Assembly: GCA_022410635.1 (NCBI GenBank)
Contig: JAJVDF010000135.1
Location: 467,618-531,617, forward strand
Direction: 5' to 3'
Length of the DNA stretch: 64,000 nt
Source: Tretioscincus oriximinensis
Taxonomy: Eukaryota > Chordata > Lepidosauria > Squamata > Gymnophthalmidae
The position numbers and the translations under genes were made by a program. This document shows positions 57,853 through 64,000 of the stretch, one piece after another. A model generated the notes under the pieces. The model did no database searches and was not told where the DNA came from. It saw only the letters and a program-made list of their open reading frames with translations. Numbering within the stretch: position 1 is the stretch's first letter; each line of letters starts with the position of its first letter.

Positions 57853-58829
57853 CAGGGTGCGTGTACACAGCTATTTTCTTCCTCAATCAGCGCAAGATGA
57901 GAGAGGTTCTGGCACACGTGTTAAGCGTCTTTCAGCAGTTGTCTTACATTAAACACCATTTATCCCAGAATAAACTATTGCTGGGATAATCAGGCATCAT
58001 TGCTGAGAACCACTGACATCTCACAGCCAACCTCTGTCATCTCGTAACCAACCCCCGTGTGCTCTCCTGTATGCACATTAGGTGCGAGAGTCAGGAGGGG
58101 AGAGATGACAGGGAAGCACTGCCTCCTTACTTCAGTGGGGGAACCTGCCTACCTTTTCCTAAGCCCAGCCAGCCCTCTGAGTGCTTTCGGGGGCTGCTGC
58201 CTGGAAATTGGCTTGGCGAAGCGATGAGCAGGACTTTGTCACTGTCAAATGGTTTGGCTGAGTGAGGAGGAGGAGGTGGGGAGGTTGACAGGATGTCTCA
58301 ATGCTGTTCATTGCTTCGCCAAGCTGATCTCCAGGCAGCAGCCCCCCAAAGCAGGCAGAGGGCTGGCTGGGCTTAGGAAAAGGCTTCTCGTGACACGCAG
58401 CTGACTCTTCTGTGTTGCTTTGGCTGTGCCTTCCTTCTAGCCAACCCTCCACCTGCTTTCGGGGGCTGCTGCCTGGAGATTGGCTTGGCGAAGCGACGAG
58501 CAGCACTGAGACGTCCTCTCAACCTCCCCACCTCCTCCTCGCCTCAGCCAAACCATTTGACAGCGATGACGTCCTGCTCGTCGCTTCTCCGAGCCGATCT
58601 CCAGGCAGCAGCCCCCAAAAGCAGGTGGACAGTTGCCTGGAAGGAGGTCACAGCCGAAGCAATGTGGCAGAGCCAGCTGCATGTCACAAGAATAACGTAT
58701 ACAGTGTGTACAGACACACCATTGTTATATTCCGGAATATAGCTTTGTGGTGTGCACAGACACGCCATTACTATGTTCCAGAATATAGCTTTATAGAGTT
58801 TTTTAGCTCGTCATGTGTACGCAGCCTCA
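57853..58829 (+). mobile_element. Large foldback hAT-like element (about 977 bp)
   Basis: Ends are CAGGGTGCGTGTACACAG and the inverse of GAGGCTGCGTACACATG. The subterminal regions match the 21597-22018 copy. The GC-rich core holds repeated and inverted modules: GGGGGCTGCTGCCTGGA at about 58187 and 58461, and its inverse TCCAGGCAGCAGCCCCC at about 58330 and 58600, each with GCTTGGCGAAGCGA or its inverse. A second layer of inversion pairs GGTTTGGCTGAG (58252) with CTCAGCCAAACC (58543). Near the right end GGAATATAGCTTT occurs twice. Open frames on both strands at 58159-58858 are by-products of this symmetry. Confidence 0.75.
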
Positions 58830-58834
58830 GTGAA

Positions 58835-59275
58835 CCAGTAGGTATGCAACTGAATTGATCTGATATTATAAAGAAAAGCTGTCTGCTTACAGAAGCAAGC
58901 ACATGTGCACTAAAATTTATATTATTTTTAAAAAAATGGAGGGCAAAAAAATATCTGGAGTATATTTAGGTCATGTTTGCACTTGTTTGTAAACCAGTAT
59001 AAGGTCCAGTGATCTCCCTCCCACATCTTTGTATGATCCACATATGGTCCAGTTTCTGCTATTATTTTCCGTTTAGCTTAGATGGAGCTTAGAGTATATC
59101 ATAGTTTTAAAAATCTACCAGCATTCTAACATCTGGGCAATTGGACCACAGAGTAGTGTGAAAGGCACTTCTCTTCCAAGTCTTTAATAGTTTAGCATCT
59201 CAAATGGAGATTCCTATGAAGGGGTTGGCCATGTCTGATGTAGGCTTGCTGGTGGCTGATTAAATCAACGTGGGA
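58835..59275. other. Unassigned sequence
   Basis: Nothing recognised. Confidence 0.35.
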
Positions 59276-59281
59276 TAGGCA

Positions 59282-59457
59282 CAGAGCCGTATTTAGGCAA
59301 AATGTAGCTACTGGTAGTAGTAAGAAGTTATTTTTTTATTGCTTGTATTATTATAAAACCCAAAGTAGCTGAAGGAAGATGGGGAGAAAAATTAATAAAG
59401 TAAAAAGGTAAGTAAATAAATAAATAAATTACAGCTCATGGGCAAAATACAGCCAAA
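59282..59457. mobile_element. Small hAT-like non-autonomous element (copy 2)
   Basis: Inverse orientation relative to 280-437, with the shared words AGTAGTAAGAAGTTAT, TTATAAAACCCAAAGTAG and CATGGGCAAAATA. Ends are CAGAGCCGTATTTAGGC and the inverse of GGCTGTATTTTGCCC. No clear duplication at this copy. Confidence 0.6.
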
Positions 59458-59726
59458 ATACGAGATCTCGCCACATCAACTAAAGTAGAAGCTGTTTGGG
59501 GGACATGGTACTCTATTAGTATCCTGGTTCTTGCACTTTTGTCTTTTATGCTTGAGGATAGCCCTGCTTGTGTTCTCAAAGGAGGAGGCAGCCTTGTGGG
59601 TGGTAAGCCTCCAGCCTTGTGGATAGTATATCTTCCAGGTCAGGTTTGCTAGGGAAGAGGTAGAGGACATTTTAGTATTGCAACAAAGCACACTACTGAA
59701 ATTGTTTCCTTGAGAACTTCAGGGAC

Positions 59727-60017
59727 AAGAAGAAGAACTGGATTCTTATATCATGCTTTTCTCACCTTTCAAAGGGACTCAAAGTGGCTTACAAGGGTAT
59801 TTTACCCAAAGGCTTATATTCTATCTTCTCCACCAGGTTGTGGTGGTTCCCATGTATCTACTTGCAGTCAGTTGCAATTCATGCTTTCGAATAGCTGGGT
59901 TGGCTAGAGCTACAGGCTAGGAGAAGGTGCTCACCCCTCCCAACCTCTGATACAAGGCTTTGAAACCCGATCTCCCAGATGTGAGACCATTCCCTTAGCA
60001 ACTGAGCTATTCGTGCC
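59727..60017 (-). mobile_element. tRNA-derived SINE, near-complete
   Basis: The inverse of the 44118 element. The tail complement is AAGAAGAAGAACTGG at the left. 'CAAAGGGACTCAAAGTGGCT' and 'CCACCAGGTTGTGGTGGTTC' follow, then the B-box complement near 'GGCTTTGAAACCC' and the head complement CTATTCGTGCC at 60007-60017. Good preservation. Confidence 0.88.
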
Positions 60018-60274
60018 TACTCTATGGCTCATAAAGGTTACAAGAACCTTTATGTAACTTATCAGGTAGGACTTCAGGGGTAACACAGAGGCTGTCCTGG
60101 AATAGCTGTCCCAATATAAATGACTTTGTTTCAGGACTCTAGCTGATTTGGCCTTACTGGAGTGGTCAACTGCCTTAGATTCATTGCAGTGTGCTCTATT
60201 GTATGTTTTAAAGGCTTCAGAAGTGGCTTTAACTGGAATCAGATGGTTGGGGGGTTTTGATGTTTAAAATGTTC

Positions 60275-60648
60275 AAATACTTATACCCCGCTCTATACCC
60301 AAAGCTCTCAGGGTAGCCAGCAGTAAAAATAATCATACAAAATTAGCATATAAAAACGGTGGAAAGAAAAATGACATTTCTTCAATCAACAGCCAGGTTA
60401 AAGAAGTGTGTCTTCAAAGATCTTCTAAAAGAATATGATGATGGTGACTGACACACCTTGAGGGGGAGACTATTCCATAGACTGGGGCAACCACTGATAA
60501 GGTCCTGCCCCAGGCTCTCACTCCAATTGCTGTTAAGAGGGGTTGTACAACCAAGGGGGTCTACCCTGTGGATCTTAAGTCAAGGGCAGATTTGATATGG
60601 GAGAAGGAGTTTCTTTAAGTATTTGAGGGCCAAGTTATTAAGGGAATA
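60275..60648 (-). mobile_element. L2-type LINE 3' fragment
   Basis: The minus-strand terminus (complement ACTTATACCCCGCTCTATAC at 60280) is followed by the same order of words as at 24926 and 47304: 'AGAAGTGTGTCTTCAAAG', 'TTGAGGGGGAGACTATTCC', 'GCAACCACTGATAAGGTCCT' and 'GTATTTGAGGGCCAAGTTAT'. It is truncated before the longer ORF2 segment; diverged. Confidence 0.82.
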
Positions 60649-60649
60649 A

Positions 60650-61268
60650 TAAGAATGTTGACCTATCATTATTCTGACACAGAAATGTGCCACACAACGT
60701 TTTATGAGTGTGTGATGTGCTTTACTGACTCATTTGACTGAGCCCTAATAAAAATTGTTCCTCTTCTAATTTTCCACAAAAGCTGACAGATTAATCAGCA
60801 TTTTCACCCCCAACTCAGAATTCTCAAGATTGTTTTCAGTTTGAAAACCTTTTACATATGAGATACAGAATGTCTTCAGAAAGTGTAGCAGTGTCCCACC
60901 ACTTCTTGTTTCATAGATTTACTTAGTTCTTCAGAACTGAAGATGAGCCGAGCAGGTTCAGTTTCATAGTGCTTTAAATTAAACAAGACTGTTAGAAAAG
61001 TTTGAATCAAACTGAACACTCTTCTTGTTCAAAAACAGGATTGGAACAAAGGGGCATTCTTACAACCCTAGTGAACACACCCTGTTTGATCCAGATTCAG
61101 AAGTGCATGAATGTGTTGAAAAGTGAACCAAACACCTGCTATTGTGGGGGAGGGGGGAGTGTCAAATTCAGATCGAACACAAAACATTTCTACTCCGAAT
61201 CTTTCTCCCAATTATTTTACTATGAGTGTGTGTGTGTTATCCTCTGGCCATCTGTGCTCAGAAAAGTG
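60650..61268. other. Unassigned sequence
   Basis: No recognised element. Confidence 0.35.
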
Positions 61269-61272
61269 ACTA

Positions 61273-61645
61273 CAGTAAAACCCCGTTTATCCGAACTTGG
61301 CTTAACCGAAACCCGGTTTAACCGAACTTTCTAAACTGCGTCATGTGACAGAGTTAAACCGTGTGGTGCCCTTCCTGCGTAGGTGGAAAAAGGCTTCTCC
61401 TTCCGGCACGGCTTGCGGCGCGATATAGCTGCTCGTAAGCGCTTCGACAAAAAAGTTCAAAAAAAGATTTCCAATTATTTTAAATGTATTTAATTAATGT
61501 ATTGTAATAGAATATTGTACAATATGTTTATTTTATCATTAAACAGCCGAAAATAAAAAAATGGACGATTTCATGGATTATCCGAAAAATTGTATTATCC
61601 GAAATGGCTCCGCCCCCTTTAGTTCGGATAAACGGGGTTTTACTG
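61273..61645. mobile_element. Tigger/pogo-like MITE, well preserved
   Basis: A 373-bp element between TA dinucleotides (61271-61272 and 61646-61647). Both ends read inward CAGTAAAACCCCGTTTATCC followed by GAACT, 25 identical bases. The subterminal right side holds GGGGGCGGAGCC; the left holds a second inverted word, TTAACCGAA. CpG content is high for the window. There is no transposase frame, so it moved in trans using a pogo/Tigger-type enzyme. Perfect ends argue for a younger age than the 13427 element. Confidence 0.85.
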
Positions 61646-61649
61646 TATT

Positions 61650-62740
61650 ATTTTTCTGAGTCCCTTCTCAAGTAAACTAAGTCCTTTGTGCTGTTCCTCC
61701 CCTGCTTTCTCCCAGACTTTTATCTAGGTGCAAGAAGGAGCGGTTACCAAACAGTGTCAGATAACCTTACCTCTAGCCTGTTCTTATAACTGATTTCATG
61801 TAAGAAAGAAGTTCATAAATCTTCATGCATAGTACAGTGATGGATGTGTTTGAATCTATTTTACTGAATAGTCTTCTATTTATTCTGACAAGGATAGGCA
61901 ACAAGAAAGGGTGGCTATAATCAAGCAGGTAAAATGCCACTGACCTGCAGGCAGTAACTATTTTGAACAATAGTTTATGTGACACCCTTTAAATTGGATG
62001 AAATATTTCATCCCAAGAAGCGACTCCTACAGACACCATCAGGCATCAAGATCCACAATCTTTCTTTTAAAATGAATGTTTTACTGGATGTGAAAAAAAA
62101 ATTGGCAAGATTTTATGCTCCTCATACTAAGTTCCCCCAAGAAAAAAAGGAAAAATAAAACCTAAAATGCTGCATTCATATTTGCACTAGCTGCTTGTGA
62201 TATGCAATGATGGATCTGTAAATTACTGCAATGAATCATTTTTGAAGCTTTATTCGCATGTTACATTTTGCCTTAGGAATCAATTCTGCCAAGATGCACA
62301 TTGAATGCCCATGTGGAACTGTACTTTCTGAGCCAGTTTTTACTAACTTTATTGACAGAAGGAAATAAGACAAGAAATCTATGGTTTAGTGTTCAAGTGA
62401 TTGATTATTAGCCATTGGGGGAAATGATACCTGAAAGAATTATCTATATTAAACCTGTGCAAATATTTGAATAGAAAATATAGTTTAATACATTATTTTT
62501 GTGGGGTGTTTTTTTAAAAAAAATCCTTGTCTTTTAGTATGAAGTGTTATTTTTCAAAATGTGTGTTTTCTCCTCCTATGATGACTATGGGAAACTGACC
62601 CTCAAAACCTATAGTTAAAAAGGATAACAGGAAAAAATGGATAAGTTTAATGCTTGGTCAATCAGTAATCTTTGTCAATGTGGTGGGATCAATATGTTTT
62701 AGTTTTCTAACCCATTCTTTCCACTTCATCCATGACTAGA
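61650..62740. other. Unassigned AT-rich sequence
   Basis: No recognised element. Confidence 0.35.
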
Positions 62741-62753
62741 AATGCTTATTGGG

Positions 62754-63358
62754 TAGGGCTGCCATATTTTGACAGCCCAAAACCGGGATGGGGCGGGGTG
62801 GGGGTGCGTGCACGCGCGTGCACACACACGAACATGCCCATTCGGACACTTGTAGTGAGACAGGCAGAACCTCTCTTCTGCCTGTCTCACTACAAGCGTC
62901 CATATTTGTGTGCTTGTGTGTGCGTAGCTGTTCCAATGCTGGAGGCGGGGTTTCGTGCCTGCTATCAGGCAAAGAGCGCCAACTCGCCTCCAGNGGAGGA
63001 AAAACGCCTGGGTTTGTGACAGAAGAACAGAGCTGTCCTCCTGTCATGAACCCAGGCATTTTTGCTCTATTGGAGGCGAGTTGGCTTTGCCTGACAGCAG
63101 GCACAAAACCCTGCCTCCAGCATTGAAGCAGCTACAGCATACTCCGAGGTTCCTTCCAGGACCCCTTAAAGCGTTGCTCGGGCTGCAGCCGTCAGCTCTG
63201 ATGGCTCCTTTTCCTTTAAAATCCTGCATTTTTATATTCCCTGATGCAGCATCAGAGAATGTAAAAATCCGGGATTTTATCTTAAAACCCGGAGGGGACT
63301 ATATTTTAGTCCCCCAAACCGGGATTGTCTCGCCTTCCCGGGATGTATGGCAACCCTA
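62754..63358 (-). mobile_element. hAT foldback element, copy 2 (605 bp)
   Basis: Flanked by a perfect 8-bp duplication, TTATTGGG, at 62746-62753 and 63359-63366. It begins TAGGGCTGCCATATTTTG and ends GTATGGCAACCCTA, inverted relative to the 29554 copy. The small hairpin has 26-bp arms at 62844-62869 and 62876-62901 with a 6-nt loop and one mismatch. The large palindrome spans 62937-63122, sharing AACGCCTGGGTTTGTGA and related arms with copy 1. An alternating purine-pyrimidine run lies at 62804-62830. No transposase. Confidence 0.9.
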
Positions 63359-63369
63359 TTATTGGGTTT

Positions 63370-64000
63370 CTTGCTGGACTCCAATAAAATATGGATGATA
63401 TCCAGATAGGTGGTCCTTCCTTAATTTACAACTCTATATCATGCTCTTCATCCAAATTTGCCAGAGCAACATACAAAATTTTGAAATTATAAAATTACCA
63501 GACTTCCTTAAATGAGCTGGCTGAAGTAGCAATAATCTAGTCAGAAATGGAGGACATTGGTGGAAATATAAAGTACATAAAACCATTTTAGAAACATTTT
63601 GTTCAAAAGTTCCTCTGCCATTTTCCTCTGAAATAACAATTTCATAGGCCTTGAAGTTATTCTTGTTAAAAGGAATCAAAAACTGTTGCATAATGTGTGG
63701 AAAGGGTCATCACTCAATCTCTAATGATATTGCTGTCATCATTTCCTTGGCTCTCAAGTTTGTATGTTTAAATTTGTTTTTAAAATAAGCAAACAATCAG
63801 AGGTGTAGTAATAAGCCCCTGGGCTGACATAAAAGTGGAGTCTGATTGTCTTGAACATTCTAGACTACACTAGTCATACACTTGTTTCTCTACTTGAATG
63901 GATCCAGTCATATAAGAAAGAAATTTTTCTTCCCTTTATGTTCCAGGAGCCCCTAGAGGCTTGTGCTACTATGGAGTGGTTTGCGGATACAGGCCCTTTA
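63370..64000. other. Unassigned sequence to the window end
   Basis: No recognised element or exon. The 85-codon minus-strand frame at 63434-63691 has no known domain. Confidence 0.35.

Noticed and set aside
58159..58858. Open frames of 115 and 148 codons as genes
   Set aside because: They lie on opposite strands of a palindromic foldback core and read the same inverted modules. They are shadows of the symmetry.

Overview
This window looks like intergenic or intronic DNA from a vertebrate, most likely a squamate reptile (lizard or snake). The assignment rests on the repeats: L2-clade LINE ends with a GC-rich 'CCGCCCTGAGACCTT' tail and AAAT repeats, CR1-like LINE ends with 'TTCTTATGTTCTTATG', a tRNA-headed SINE, L1 debris and many non-autonomous hAT elements. 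The DNA is AT-rich and carries isolated single Ns throughout. I found no host protein-coding exon, tRNA gene, rRNA gene, CRISPR array or bacterial-style operon that I can defend. The longest open frames belong to transposable elements (TEs) or are chance frames.

Layout. 0-9 kb: a small hAT-like element (280-437), an old CR1-like LINE remnant (about 905-1800), an L2 tail, a palindromic MITE near 3.7 kb, a CR1-like end (about 4.8-5.0 kb), a tRNA-SINE (6.7-7.0 kb) and a fossil mariner transposase (8.6-9.1 kb). 9-19 kb: mostly unassigned, with a Tigger/pogo-like MITE (13427-13728), a possible minus-strand solo LTR (about 15.5-15.9 kb) and a dispersed repeat with a 16-bp palindrome that is split by a foldback MITE (18326-18512). 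19.75-21.3 kb: a full-length but dead Tc1 element flanked by TA. 21.6-30.1 kb: a short foldback hAT-like element, three minus-strand L2 fragments and a hAT foldback element with a perfect 8-bp target duplication (29554-30089). 30-40 kb: SINE, CR1 and L2 ends, and a 500-bp hAT element (38488-38987) with a perfect 8-bp duplication and an internal CRE-like minisatellite. 42-48.5 kb: a dense nest of hAT-like elements, SINEs and the best L2 copy (186 open codons). 54.5-56.2 kb: a 3' L1 fragment with a 63-bp L2 tail inserted in it. 57.8-64 kb: a large foldback element, another SINE, an L2 fragment, a Tigger-like MITE with perfect ends and a second copy of the hAT foldback element (62754-63358).

There is no pathway here. 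The content is a record of TE insertion: autonomous fossils (Tc1, mariner, L2, CR1-like, L1) beside elements that needed enzymes from elsewhere (hAT MITEs, pogo-like MITEs, tRNA-SINEs). The best candidate for something undescribed is the hAT foldback family. It has two copies in opposite orientation, each with a perfect 8-bp target duplication, and each carrying two internal hairpins. The smaller hairpin has the dimensions of a microRNA precursor.
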